Shown here piece after piece: positions 10,060 to 19,198 of a stretch of 35,832 nt of DNA (positions are counted from its first letter, which is position 1; each line of letters begins with the position of its first letter). The notes under the pieces were generated by a model that saw only the letters and a list, made by a program, of their open reading frames with translations, searched no databases and was not told the DNA's origin. Source of the stretch: Flavobacteriales bacterium (GTDB lineage Bacteria; Bacteroidota; Bacteroidia; Flavobacteriales_D; Sanyastnellaceae). A program made the position numbers and the translations under genes. Location of the stretch: positions 1 through 35,832 of the forward strand of contig JAKMCX010000013.1 in the NCBI GenBank assembly GCA_022428285.1, read 5' to 3'.

Positions 10060-11256
10060 ATGCCAAGCATTTCGACCAAAGGGCAGGCCATGCCCGACAG
10101 TCCCATTCGGAAGCTCGCACCCTTCGCCGTGGCCGCCAAAGCAGCCGGCCGCAATGTGCTCCATCTCAACATTGGACAGCCCGACATACAGACGCCTTCC
10201 GTCGCCCTCGAGGCGGTGCGCAACATGGACCGCACCGTCATCGAATACAGTCCCAGCGATGGATTTGCGACCTACCGCGAAGGGTTGTCGGGGTATTACC
10301 ATTCTGTGGGGGTCGAAGTGGGACCGGAGCAGGTCTTGGTTACGACCGGAGGGAGTGAGGCGTTGATTTTTGCTTTTCAGGCCTGTCTAGAACCGGGTGA
10401 TGAGGTGATCATCCCAGAGCCGTTTTATGCCAATTACCTCGGGTTTGCCCAGTCGGCAGGGGTCAAGGTGGTCCCGGTAACCTCACGGATTGAAGACGGC
10501 TTTGCTTTGCCACCGGTGGAGGAGATCGCGGCCAAGGTGACCGACCGGACCAAGGCCATCCTGATTTGCAATCCGGGAAATCCGACCGGGTATGTGTACA
10601 CCGATGCCGAGCTCGATGCCATCCGCTCGCTGGTGTTGCAACATGACATCTACCTCTTTGCCGATGAGGTGTATCGGGAATTCTGCTACGGCGACATTCC
10701 GCCGCGCAGTGTGCTGTCGCTCGAGGGGTTGGACGAACACGTCGTGTTGATGGATTCCGTTTCCAAGCGTTACAGCATGTGCGGCGCAAGGGTGGGGGCC
10801 TTGGTGACCCGCAACGCAGCCGTCCACCAGGCGTGCATGCGCTTTGCGATGGCGCGTCTTTCTCCCCCAACCTTGGGACAAATTGCCGGTGAAGCCGCCC
10901 TGCGCACGCCGCGTTCGTATTTCGATGAAGTCAAGGCGGCATACGTGGGGCGTCGCGATGCCCTCATCGAGGGGCTGCGTGCGATTCCCGGCGTAACCGT
11001 CCCCACTCCTGGGGGCGCGTTTTATGCTGTCGCCAAGTTGCCCATCGATTCAAGCGATGCGTTTTGCGAATGGATCTTGTCCGACTTTCACCTCGATGGA
11101 GACACCGTCATGTTGGCGCCTGCGACCGGTTTTTATGCGACCCCTGGTGCGGGACATGATGAAGTGCGCATCGCCTATGTTCTCGAAGAAAAAGCAATTC
11201 GACGGGCTGTTGCTGTAATGGCAGCCGCGCTCGAAATGTACCCGGGCCGTGCTTAA
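10060..11256 (+). CDS. Pyridoxal-phosphate aminotransferase, class I (aspartate aminotransferase-like)
   Basis: This 398-residue fold-type I aminotransferase transfers amino groups between an amino acid and a 2-oxo acid in the cytoplasm. Visible family residues are N171-P-G-N-P-T-G177, D202 (in ADEVY, contacting the pyridine nitrogen), the Schiff-base lysine K236 in 'DSVSKRYS', R244 and the carboxylate-binding R370 in 'VRIAY'. The N-terminal 'MPxSPIRKL...LNIGQPDIxTP' is typical of the aspartate/aromatic subgroup Ib. The ATG at 10060 is chosen because the conserved N-terminal segment starts a few residues later; an in-frame TTG at 10009 lies inside the terminator/promoter region and is unlikely. 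The exact substrate cannot be read from sequence. The next gene starts 10 bases after its stop. Confidence 0.9.
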   Translation: MPSISTKGQAMPDSPIRKLAPFAVAAKAAGRNVLHLNIGQPDIQTPSVALEAVRNMDRTVIEYSPSDGFATYREGLSGYYHSVGVEVGPEQVLVTTGGSEALIFAFQACLEPGDEVIIPEPFYANYLGFAQSAGVKVVPVTSRIEDGFALPPVEEIAAKVTDRTKAILICNPGNPTGYVYTDAELDAIRSLVLQHDIYLFADEVYREFCYGDIPPRSVLSLEGLDEHVVLMDSVSKRYSMCGARVGALVTRNAAVHQACMRFAMARLSPPTLGQIAGEAALRTPRSYFDEVKAAYVGRRDALIEGLRAIPGVTVPTPGGAFYAVAKLPIDSSDAFCEWILSDFHLDGDTVMLAPATGFYATPGAGHDEVRIAYVLEEKAIRRAVAVMAAALEMYPGRA

Positions 11257-11266
11257 CTTTTGCCCC

Positions 11267-14200
11267 ATGATTCAGTCTGTGATGCGTCCGTTTGTTTTGT
11301 TCTTGTTCCTTGCCGTTGGGGTGTTTTCCTCATGGGCAGACACCACCACGGTGCAGACCTACACCTTTGAGGCCCAGAACAACCCGGAAACGGCCTATGA
11401 CAGCCCTGGAAGAAGGTGGTTCAACTTCCCGCCCTCCGACAATGGCGCGTCCTATGGCAAGGTCCTCATGGAGTACTCCCTCAAGTGTTTTGAGGACGGT
11501 ACTGCGGGCAACCTCGGTTACGCCTGTGGAGAGTGGGACTACCTCTCTTACACCTATTTGTTTGACCACACAGGGTTGCTCGACAGTACAGCATTGCAGC
11601 ACCCTTTGAGCCTGTTGGCCGATGCGCCTTTCGATACGGCCAGCATTGTCCCCTATGTGGAAGGCGTGCAGGATTCCGTGTGGCTTCCCGCGGCACAGCA
11701 CATGGTGGATATGGTCGTTTCGGAAACGGTGGTTCAGCCGGGAACGGCGGTTTACACGGTTCCGCTTTTTGAGCCTGCGGCGGCCAAGCGGGCACAGTTT
11801 CTATGGACCGCTGCAGAACTGGCTCCCCTCGAAGCCGGCAGCATCGACCGGTTGTTCCTTCCAGTTCAGGGTGCGCTTGCAGCGCGGCGCATGGACCTCA
11901 AGTGGGGCTTAACCACAGACACGGCACTGACCGGATTCATGAACCTGCCCAATACAGCCTATCAGTATGGCCTGTCCACGTGGCAATTCGAAGACAGTTT
12001 GTCCATTCGCCTATCGCCTCCAATCGAATGGGACGGCGAGAGCAACCTCGTGCTCGAATTCGCTCTGGATGATGTCACATCCGAAACGGACGGAAACGAA
12101 GACGGTTCGGTTTTGGCCACCGGCATGGAAGGTGGCGCCTGGACCACCGGCGGCCACGATGGCGAGGTCGATTTCACCGCCCCCGATCGCGTGGAGGTCA
12201 ACGTTTCAGACCTCCAAGAACTCTCCTCTGAGATCACCATCGAGTGCTGGGTTTATGGGGATCCCAACAGCCAGCCGGAGAATGGAACCTTGTTCGAGGG
12301 CGTCAATGCTGCCGGACAACGCGTGGTCAATGTGCACCTTCCATGGAGCAACGGTCGGGTGTATTGGGATTGCGGTTTCGACGGCGGTTATGACCGGATT
12401 GACCAACAGGCCCAGACCCAAGACTACGAGGGCCAATGGAACCACTGGGCCTTTGTCAAAAACGCCGATACGGGCATCATGGAGATGTACCTGAACGGAG
12501 CGCTCTTTCATTCTGGTTCCGGCAAAGACAACCCCATTGAGGGCATCGTGAAGATGAACCTGGGGGCTTCTGCCAATGGCAACAACCGGTACAATGGTCG
12601 GGTCGATGATTTCCGCGTTTGGTCCCAGGCGCTCGACGGCGAAACCATTGCGTCGTGGATGAACCGCCAGCCAACGGCATGGCACCCCGGCTACGCATCA
12701 CTTTTGGTGGACTACCGCTTTGACGGGGCCAATGGCACCGAAGAGGAGAACTTCAATCCGGGGGGGAGCCCGGGTTTGCATCATGGATCCACCTTGCGCA
12801 GGACCACTCCTGCCCGAGAGCAGGCCAAGGGGCTCGGCGGCAACTTTCGCCCCTACGTTGGCTTTGGTCGCGGCGAATACTTCGAGCTTGTGGGGGATGG
12901 CGCCATCTTGGACCTGCAGCCTGTCGCACCGCTCAGCCTGTCGACCTGGGAGGTCCAAGGCAATGGAGTGGTCATGACCGATTTGACCTACCACTACGCC
13001 CCGGGAGAAACCTCAGCGGTACCGTTGTTTGGGGATACGGTCACCTACCCTGTTCCGGGCGCAGTGACCGAAGTCGTGAACGACACCCTCGGATATTTCG
13101 GTGTGCCATTCGACGTCATTGACCGCTATGAGCTCTACCGGTACATCACCCCCTATGGCATCGGTCTGGACTTGGGAGATGATGGCTGGACCTGGTGGTA
13201 TGATGTGACGGATTACCTGCCCTTGCTTCGCGACAGCGTGGAGTTGCAAGCGGGCAATTGGCAAGAATTGCTCGACCTCAAGTTTCACTTTATCGAGGGC
13301 GAGCCGGCCCGAGACGTGTTGGATGTAGAGGCTTTTTGGAAGGGTCAATACAGCCTTTCCACCTTTGATCAGAATGTCGTCGGTTACGAATACTCGCCGG
13401 CTCCAGAAGAGGAGATGTGGCGCTTGAAGACCCGTGCCTCTGGCCATGGCTTCGGCTCGGGCAACAACTGCGCGGAGTTTTGCTACAACATCCACAAGGT
13501 CAAGGTCGACGGCCAAGAGCTTTGGTCGTGGCAGATCATGCAGGAGTGCGCAGACAACGCCCTCTTCCCGCAGGGAGGAACATGGATTTACGACCGCGCG
13601 GGTTGGTGTCCAGGTGCCCCTGTGGACACACGCGATATGGAGCTGACACCCCATGTGGCCGGAGATGGACCTTTCACGGTGGACTACGACGTAGACTACG
13701 ATCCCGATGGCAATTACCGGTTTGAGGGCCAGGTCATTGCCTACGGCCCCGCCAATCACAGCTTGGACGCCGAGTTGGTGGAGGTGTTGGCACCCAGCGC
13801 CACCAAGCTGGCATCGCGGACCAACCCCATCTGCGACCGTCCAAAGGTGGTGTTGCGCAACAGTGGAAGCACCCCATTGACCTCTTGCACCATCACCTTT
13901 GGTCTGCCCGACAACCTTCAGTCATACACTTGGACGGGTGAGCTGGCCTTCTTGGAAGAAGAAGTGGTGGAGCTGGTCGCGCTGGACGCTGCACTGTGGG
14001 ATGGAGACAGCGAAGAAGACCTCTCGTTTGTGGCCCGGGTGTCCGCTCCCAATGGCGGTACGGATCAAGTCGATTGGAACAACGAGGTGCGGAGCACCTT
14101 CCGCCGCCCGCCTACCTACACTTATATGGAGGATCCAGGCGATGAGGATGACAACCGCCTCATTGTGTTTGTAAGGACCAACAGCACGCCTTGGGAAAAC

Positions 14201-14749
14201 AGCGCCAAGCTGGTCCACCAAGACGGCACCGTCTATTTCGAGCGGAGTTATCCCGAAGCGAATACCCAATACCGCGATACCATTTACCTGAACCAAGGGT
14301 GTTACACCTTCGAGTTCCAAGACGCCGATGACGACGGCATCAGTTTTTGGGCCAACGATGACGGCAGTGGCTTTGTGCGTTTGAGGAAAGTGGGCGGCAA
14401 CTGGATCACGTTTGAACCGGATTTTGGCAAGTCCATTGTCCACCGTTTCCATTTCGAGACCAACCTGGTCAACAGTGTGGAGCAGCCGCTGGCAAACGCC
14501 ACTTCCTTCAAAGTGTTCCCCAACCCGACGCGTCAAGACATTTCGTTTTCCCTCGAAGGCTGGCAGGGCCGTTTTGATTGGCAGCTTCAGGATGCTTCAG
14601 GGCGGCTCGTGAGCGCGGGAAGTGGCCGTGCATATGCAGGGGGCAGTTTCCAGGGTCGCATTCCTGTTGACGAGGTTCCTCCTGGGGTGCACATGCTGAT
14701 TTTGACCCAGCCAGGGAGGCTGGTGCGCGAAAGGGTGGTTATTTTTTGA
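11267..14749 (+). CDS. T9SS-secreted PNGase F-like protein with inserted LamG domain
   Basis: A 1,160-residue protein with a signal peptide ending near 'SSWADT'. Residues about 25-150 resemble the N-terminal jelly-roll of peptide-N-glycosidase F relatives ('CGEWDYLSYTY'). Residues about 300-475 form a LamG/concanavalin-like domain ('ITIECWVYG', 'WNHWAFVKN', 'GRVDDFRVWSQAL'). Residues about 610-840 resemble the PNGase F C-terminal half ('ITPYGIGLDLG', 'ELLDLKFHFIEG', 'RASGHGFGSGNNCAEFC', 'PQGGTW', 'GWCPG'). The end ('VFPNPTRQDISFSL' to the final KR-rich strand) is a T9SS type A sorting domain. PNGase F removes N-glycans, but whether this homologue is active is unknown. Start is ATG 11267; ATG 11282 is an in-frame alternative that also gives a good signal peptide. 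A TAnnnTTTG-like box overlaps the upstream stop codon. Confidence 0.85.
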   Translation: MIQSVMRPFVLFLFLAVGVFSSWADTTTVQTYTFEAQNNPETAYDSPGRRWFNFPPSDNGASYGKVLMEYSLKCFEDGTAGNLGYACGEWDYLSYTYLFDHTGLLDSTALQHPLSLLADAPFDTASIVPYVEGVQDSVWLPAAQHMVDMVVSETVVQPGTAVYTVPLFEPAAAKRAQFLWTAAELAPLEAGSIDRLFLPVQGALAARRMDLKWGLTTDTALTGFMNLPNTAYQYGLSTWQFEDSLSIRLSPPIEWDGESNLVLEFALDDVTSETDGNEDGSVLATGMEGGAWTTGGHDGEVDFTAPDRVEVNVSDLQELSSEITIECWVYGDPNSQPENGTLFEGVNAAGQRVVNVHLPWSNGRVYWDCGFDGGYDRIDQQAQTQDYEGQWNHWAFVKNADTGIMEMYLNGALFHSGSGKDNPIEGIVKMNLGASANGNNRYNGRVDDFRVWSQALDGETIASWMNRQPTAWHPGYASLLVDYRFDGANGTEEENFNPGGSPGLHHGSTLRRTTPAREQAKGLGGNFRPYVGFGRGEYFELVGDGAILDLQPVAPLSLSTWEVQGNGVVMTDLTYHYAPGETSAVPLFGDTVTYPVPGAVTEVVNDTLGYFGVPFDVIDRYELYRYITPYGIGLDLGDDGWTWWYDVTDYLPLLRDSVELQAGNWQELLDLKFHFIEGEPARDVLDVEAFWKGQYSLSTFDQNVVGYEYSPAPEEEMWRLKTRASGHGFGSGNNCAEFCYNIHKVKVDGQELWSWQIMQECADNALFPQGGTWIYDRAGWCPGAPVDTRDMELTPHVAGDGPFTVDYDVDYDPDGNYRFEGQVIAYGPANHSLDAELVEVLAPSATKLASRTNPICDRPKVVLRNSGSTPLTSCTITFGLPDNLQSYTWTGELAFLEEEVVELVALDAALWDGDSEEDLSFVARVSAPNGGTDQVDWNNEVRSTFRRPPTYTYMEDPGDEDDNRLIVFVRTNSTPWENSAKLVHQDGTVYFERSYPEANTQYRDTIYLNQGCYTFEFQDADDDGISFWANDDGSGFVRLRKVGGNWITFEPDFGKSIVHRFHFETNLVNSVEQPLANATSFKVFPNPTRQDISFSLEGWQGRFDWQLQDASGRLVSAGSGRAYAGGSFQGRIPVDEVPPGVHMLILTQPGRLVRERVVIF

Positions 14750-14751
14750 TG

Positions 14752-14779
14752 GACACCGCCCCAAAAACGGGGTGTCTTT
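14752..14779 (+). terminator. Hairpin terminator after the PNGase F-like gene
   Basis: GACACC and GGTGTC arms, extended by C-run/G-run pairing with a bulge around an A5 loop, are followed by a pyrimidine-rich tail. The hairpin starts two bases after the stop codon. Confidence 0.65.
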
Positions 14780-14807
14780 CTGTAAAAAACCACTTTTCAA
14801 CACCGAG

Positions 14808-14876
14808 ACCCCCTCGAAAAGGGGGTGGTGGTGAGAAAAAACACTTGAATTTGTCTTCGGGGCTCCTTTTGGAGGG
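14808..14876 (+). promoter_or_regulatory. Two further stem-loops in the glnN upstream region
   Basis: A 6-bp stem (14808-14813 with 14821-14826) has a loop containing CGAAAA, and a short CTCC/GGAG stem (14863-14866 with 14871-14874) has a T4 loop. They lie between the preceding terminator and the glnN promoter box. They may be dispersed palindromic repeats or a second terminator; the function is not known. Confidence 0.4.
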
Positions 14877-14886
14877 GGTAGTTGTG

Positions 14887-14894
14887 TAATTTTG
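14887..14894 (+). promoter_or_regulatory. -7 box (TAATTTTG) for glutamine synthetase
   Basis: An exact match to the Bacteroidota TAnnTTTG element, 20 bases before the ATG. An upstream TTTG at 14868-14871 is only 15 bases away, shorter than the usual 19-20, so the -33 element is uncertain. With the start point expected about six bases downstream, the 5' leader would be near 14 bases. Confidence 0.6.
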
Positions 14895-14914
14895 TCCTCC
14901 CAGACAAAAACAAC

Positions 14915-17104
14915 ATGTCAACTTTCCGCATTACTGCCATCGAGGACGTCCTCGAACGCGCTCCGAAGCCGGTGAATCCTCCTTCCTCCAAGATCTCCGA
15001 GTACTACGGTGACTTGGCCTTTACGCTCAGCGCCATGCGCGAGTACCTGACAGAGGAAGCGTATGAACATGTGGTCTCTGCCATGGTGGACGGAACCCGC
15101 ATTGACCGCAAAATTGCCGACCAAGTGGCCAGTGCTCTGAAAGAGTGGGCCATGGCACGTGGTGCAACCCACTACACCCACTGGTTCCAGCCCTTGACTG
15201 GCAGCACCGCCGAAAAGCACGACAGCTTTATCCAGCCCGACGGCAGGGGAGGTGCCATTGAGCGGTTTGACGGCAGCCTTCTGGTTCAGCAGGAGCCCGA
15301 TGCTTCGAGCTTCCCGAATGGCGGCATCCGTTCCACATTCGAAGCCCGTGGATACACGCTGTGGGATCCGAGCAGCCCGCCGTTTTTGATCGGTGAGACG
15401 CTGTGCATCCCCACCATCTTTATCGCATACACCGGACAGTCCCTCGACAACAAAGCACCGTTGCTCAAGGCCCTCACGGCAGTGGACAAGGCCGCTTCTG
15501 AAGTGTGCCAGTATTTCGACAAGAATGTCACCAAGGTGGTGGCCACCTTGGGATGGGAGCAGGAGTATTTCCTCGTAGACAAGGCGCTGTACAACGCCCG
15601 TCCAGACCTGAGCCAGACCGGCCGTGCCCTCCTCGGTGCTGCTCCTGCGAAAGGCCAGCAGCTTGACGACAACTACTTCGGCAGCATCCCGCCCCGCGTG
15701 ATGGCTTTCATGCAGGAGTTTGAATGCGAGGCCCACAAACTGGGCATACCTGTGACCACACGTCACAACGAGGTAGCGCCCAACCAGTTCGAAGTGGCCC
15801 CGGTATTCGAGGAGGCCAATCTGGCCAACGACCACAACCTGCTGTTGATGGACTTGCTGGAGCGGGTGGCATTGCGCCATGATTTCCGCTGCTTGATGCA
15901 CGAAAAGCCATTTGCGGGATTGAACGGATCAGGAAAGCACAACAACTGGTCCTTGGGCACCAACACGGGCGTCAACCTCCTCAAGCCTGGGACCAACCCC
16001 AAGACCAACCTGCGTTTCCTCACCTTCTTCGTGAACACCATCGCGGCGATCCACCGTCATGCAGACGTGTTGCGTGCGGCCATTGCCAGCGCTGGAAACG
16101 ACCACCGGTTGGGAGCAAACGAGGCGCCTCCAGCCATCATCAGTGCCTTCATTGGATCCAAGCTCACCGAGTTGCTCGACGCCGTCGAGAAGAACGTCAG
16201 CGCAGGAAAGATGAGCCCGGACGAAAAGACGGCTGTCAAGCTCGAAATCGGACGCATCCCGGAGGTGCTTTTGGACAATACAGACCGCAACCGGACTTCA
16301 CCTTTTGCCTTCACCGGCAACAAGTTCGAATTCCGCGCTGTGGGAAGCACTGCGAATTGCGCGGTTCCCATGACCGTTCTCAACACCATCGTGGCCGAGC
16401 AGCTCAACATGTTCAAAGTTGCCGTGGACAAGCGCATTGCCGATGGAGACAAAAAGGACGAGGCGTTGCTCAAGGAGATTCAAGCCCTCATCAAGCAGAG
16501 CAAGTCGATCCGCTTCGAAGGCAACGGCTACGGCCAAGAGTGGGTAGAGGAGGCCACCAAGCGCGGTCTGTCCAACTTGCTCGATACGCCCAGCGCACTC
16601 GCTGTTTGGGACCGCAAAGAGGTCGTGGATTTGTTTGAGTCCATGGGCGTTCTGTCCCCAGAGGAAGTGGCGGCAAGAACCGAAGTGGAGCTCGAGAACT
16701 ACGTGATGAGGTTGCAAATCGAAGCCCGCGTCTTGGGCGACATGGTGACCAACCAAGTTCTGCCAGCAGTGATGGACTACCAGGGAGACCTCCTGGCCAA
16801 CATCCAAGGCTTTATGGATGTCTATGGAGACTCCGATGCCGAAAACATGACCCGTGCTCAAAGGGGCATCCTCGAAGAATTGTCAGCAGGTCTTTCTGCG
16901 ACGTATGCGGCCTTGGAGTCCATGCGCAAGGAGCGTTCCAAGATCAACGGCACAGAAGATTTGCATCAGAAGGCCAAAGGTTATGCCAGCGTTGTCAGGC
17001 CTTTGATGGACGAGGTTCGCATTCAAGTAGACCAGTTGGAGAAGTTGACCGAAGACAGCCGCTGGCCCTTCCCAAAGCTCCGCGAACTGCTCTTTACACG
17101 TTGA
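14915..17104 (+). CDS. glnN: Glutamine synthetase type III
   Basis: A 729-residue ATP-dependent ligase that makes glutamine from glutamate and ammonium in the cytoplasm; type III enzymes are long dodecamers common in Bacteroidota. Visible signatures are the metal/substrate segment 'GWEQEYF' (213-219), the type III hallmark 'RHNEVAPNQFE' (283-293) and 'EKPFAGLNGSGKHNNWSLG' (330-348), where the ATP and glutamate sites lie. The length matches GSIII (about 730) and is far above type I (about 470). The ATG at 14915 follows the -7 box; earlier in-frame TTG codons overlap the promoter. It is monocistronic by context, with a terminator hairpin after it. No regulator binding site or PII gene is visible nearby. 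Databases may name it glnA. Confidence 0.95.
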   Translation: MSTFRITAIEDVLERAPKPVNPPSSKISEYYGDLAFTLSAMREYLTEEAYEHVVSAMVDGTRIDRKIADQVASALKEWAMARGATHYTHWFQPLTGSTAEKHDSFIQPDGRGGAIERFDGSLLVQQEPDASSFPNGGIRSTFEARGYTLWDPSSPPFLIGETLCIPTIFIAYTGQSLDNKAPLLKALTAVDKAASEVCQYFDKNVTKVVATLGWEQEYFLVDKALYNARPDLSQTGRALLGAAPAKGQQLDDNYFGSIPPRVMAFMQEFECEAHKLGIPVTTRHNEVAPNQFEVAPVFEEANLANDHNLLLMDLLERVALRHDFRCLMHEKPFAGLNGSGKHNNWSLGTNTGVNLLKPGTNPKTNLRFLTFFVNTIAAIHRHADVLRAAIASAGNDHRLGANEAPPAIISAFIGSKLTELLDAVEKNVSAGKMSPDEKTAVKLEIGRIPEVLLDNTDRNRTSPFAFTGNKFEFRAVGSTANCAVPMTVLNTIVAEQLNMFKVAVDKRIADGDKKDEALLKEIQALIKQSKSIRFEGNGYGQEWVEEATKRGLSNLLDTPSALAVWDRKEVVDLFESMGVLSPEEVAARTEVELENYVMRLQIEARVLGDMVTNQVLPAVMDYQGDLLANIQGFMDVYGDSDAENMTRAQRGILEELSAGLSATYAALESMRKERSKINGTEDLHQKAKGYASVVRPLMDEVRIQVDQLEKLTEDSRWPFPKLRELLFTR

Positions 17105-17123
17105 TTCAACAATGATTTATAAA

Positions 17124-17163
17124 GAAGGCCTCGGATTCGCACACGCGAAGTTCCGGGGCCTTC
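17124..17163 (+). terminator. Long hairpin after glnN
   Basis: An 11-bp outer stem (17124-17134 with 17153-17163, one G-T pair) encloses an internal loop and a 5-bp inner stem (17136-17140 with 17145-17149). The 3' side is followed by TTA rather than a long T-run. The next promoter box begins two bases later. Confidence 0.7.
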
Positions 17164-17164
17164 T

Positions 17165-17172
17165 TACATTCG
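17165..17172 (+). promoter_or_regulatory. -7 box (TACATTCG) for the PorE-like gene
   Basis: A TAnnTTCG octamer two bases beyond the glnN terminator and 19 bases before the ATG. The -33 region coincides with the terminator stem and shows no clear TTG. Confidence 0.5.
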
Positions 17173-17191
17173 CCCGTAAACCTATTTGGGA

Positions 17192-19198
17192 ATGCTGAAC
17201 CTGCTCTCCGGGCATCCATATGCCCTGCGCCCCGCGCTCGTAACCATTTTTGCACTCTTTGCCTTGCAAAGCGTTGCTCAGAATGACATCACCGCCGATG
17301 CCGATGCGGCCTTTGACCGCGGCGGATACTTCGAAGCGGCCAAAGATTACCAAGCTTCTTATGCGAAGCTGAAAGGGGACCTTGAAGAAAAGGGCCGCGT
17401 TTGTTACCGCATCGGTGAGTGCTACCGGTTGGGCCGGGCACTGCCTGCCTCAGAAGAGTGGTACAAGCGTGCCATTGACCTCAAGTGGGCAGACGACAAT
17501 CCCGATGTATTCAAGCATTACGGCATGGCCTTCATGGGCCAGGGAGAGTTTGATGATGCCATCGAGCAATTCGAGAAGTACAAGTCTTCTGGTGGAGACG
17601 CTTCCCTCGCCAACACGATGATCGAGTCCTGCAATGCGGCCGCCGAAAGCCTCATTGTGAATGACAGCCGTTTTGTCGTTGAGCCCCTCGTTATGGTGAA
17701 CTCGCCCAGTTTTGATTTTGCGATGGCTTTCGCGGACAAGCGCGGAGAGGAAGTGATTTTCGCCTCCAGCCGCAGCAGCGCTGCAGGAAGTGGTGAAGAC
17801 CCCATCACTGGAGAGAGCTACATGGACCTGTTTATGGCCGAAGTGGACCGCAAGGGCAAGTGGAGCATTCCCGAGCCACTCGGCAACACCATCAACAGCC
17901 CCAGCAACGAAGGAGGCGTCACCCTGGACTCCAAGTTCAAGACCCTTTACTTCACCCGTTGTCTGATCGAAAAAGACAACAACTATCCCTGCGACATCTA
18001 TGTGTCTCAGCGCACAGGATCCAAGTGGGGCGCTCCAGAGGAGATGGCCGTTGTGGACCGCGCTACAGATGACAGCTCTCAAGTGGGCCAGCCCACCATG
18101 AGTCCCGACGACATGTACCTCGTGTTTGTCAGTGACATGCCAGGAGGACAAGGTGGCCGCGATTTGTGGTACATGAAGTTCAATGAATCCTCAGAAGAGT
18201 GGGGGGCAGCGGAGAACATGGGGGCAGGAGTAAACTCCTCCTCGGACGAGTACTTCCCACACATCCGCAACAACGGAGACCTGTATTTCGCTTCTGACCG
18301 TCCCGGCGGCATGGGTGGACTCGACATCATGAAGGCGGTATGGAAAGGCGAGGGCATGGCCTTCGAGTCTCCTGAGTTCATGGAGTACCCCATCAACACG
18401 GCCAGCGATGACTTTGCCTTGGTGTACCACCCAAAGGAGGAGAAGGGCTACCTCTCTTCTGACCGTCCCGAGAGCAAGGGCAAGGATGACATCTTCTCCT
18501 TTGCCATGCCACCACTTGAATTCGATTACGTCGCTTATGTCTACGATTACGACACGGGCATGCCGATTGACGGTGCAGCCGTAACGGTGACAGGAAGCGA
18601 AGGCGAGAGCGTCTCCACCAATACCGATTCAGAAGGTGGTGCAGAAGAAGGAGGCTGGAGCATCGGTGCAGAGAGCACCTACTCTGTAGACATTTCCAAA
18701 GAAGGCTACATCAGCGCGGGCGACCAGTTCAGCACCGTAGGATTGTCCAAGTCGACCAATTTCATCAAAGAGTACTTGCTCAGAGAGGTGGTGACCAACG
18801 AGGATTACCCCATGCCGCTGGTGCAGTACGAATTCGCCAAGGCGGATTTGGTGGTCAACACCGATGTCAACTCCAAGGACTCGCTGGACTACCTGGTGGA
18901 TTTGCTCGAGCGCAACGCGACGTTCGTCATTTCATTGGAAGCCCACACCGACACGCGTGGCGGTGACAGGGCCAACGATGAGTTGAGCCAACGGCGGGCC
19001 GAAACCTGTGTCAACTATCTCGTAGAGCGCGGCATTGACCGCCAGCGTTTGCAGCCCATTGGACGCGGAGAAAAGATGCCGCTGATCAGCGACGCTGAGA
19101 TTGCAGCACTCGCTACAGAAGAGGAGCGCGAAGCCGCGCACCAGATGAACCGCCGCACGGTGTTCCGCATCACCAGTTTCGACTTCGTACCGGAGTGA
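17192..19198 (+). CDS. PorE-like T9SS protein: TPR, beta-propeller, regulatory-like domain, OmpA
   Basis: A 668-residue exported protein. After a signal peptide (hydrophobic 14-30, ending SVAQ) come TPR-like helices (about 33-150), a PD40/WD40-like propeller (about 160-450; repeated 'FASSR', 'PTMSPDDMYLVFVSD', 'YFASDRPGG', 'YLSSDRPE'), a carboxypeptidase-regulatory-like fold (about 455-530) and a C-terminal OmpA domain with 'HTDTRGG' and 'NDELSQRRA', the peptidoglycan-binding residues. This domain order is that of PorE, a T9SS component anchoring the machinery to peptidoglycan. PorE of Porphyromonas is a lipoprotein, whereas no lipobox cysteine is seen here, so assignment as PorE proper is inference; Bacteroidota encode several such paralogues. 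The start ATG 17192 is preferred over TTG 17186. Its stop overlaps purM by four bases. Confidence 0.85.
   Translation: MLNLLSGHPYALRPALVTIFALFALQSVAQNDITADADAAFDRGGYFEAAKDYQASYAKLKGDLEEKGRVCYRIGECYRLGRALPASEEWYKRAIDLKWADDNPDVFKHYGMAFMGQGEFDDAIEQFEKYKSSGGDASLANTMIESCNAAAESLIVNDSRFVVEPLVMVNSPSFDFAMAFADKRGEEVIFASSRSSAAGSGEDPITGESYMDLFMAEVDRKGKWSIPEPLGNTINSPSNEGGVTLDSKFKTLYFTRCLIEKDNNYPCDIYVSQRTGSKWGAPEEMAVVDRATDDSSQVGQPTMSPDDMYLVFVSDMPGGQGGRDLWYMKFNESSEEWGAAENMGAGVNSSSDEYFPHIRNNGDLYFASDRPGGMGGLDIMKAVWKGEGMAFESPEFMEYPINTASDDFALVYHPKEEKGYLSSDRPESKGKDDIFSFAMPPLEFDYVAYVYDYDTGMPIDGAAVTVTGSEGESVSTNTDSEGGAEEGGWSIGAESTYSVDISKEGYISAGDQFSTVGLSKSTNFIKEYLLREVVTNEDYPMPLVQYEFAKADLVVNTDVNSKDSLDYLVDLLERNATFVISLEAHTDTRGGDRANDELSQRRAETCVNYLVERGIDRQRLQPIGRGEKMPLISDAEIAALATEEEREAAHQMNRRTVFRITSFDFVPE

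Noticed and set aside
14918-15901. 327-codon minus-strand frame opposite glnN
   Set aside because: It is fully covered by a glutamine synthetase with intact motifs, and the antisense translation shows no recognisable fold.
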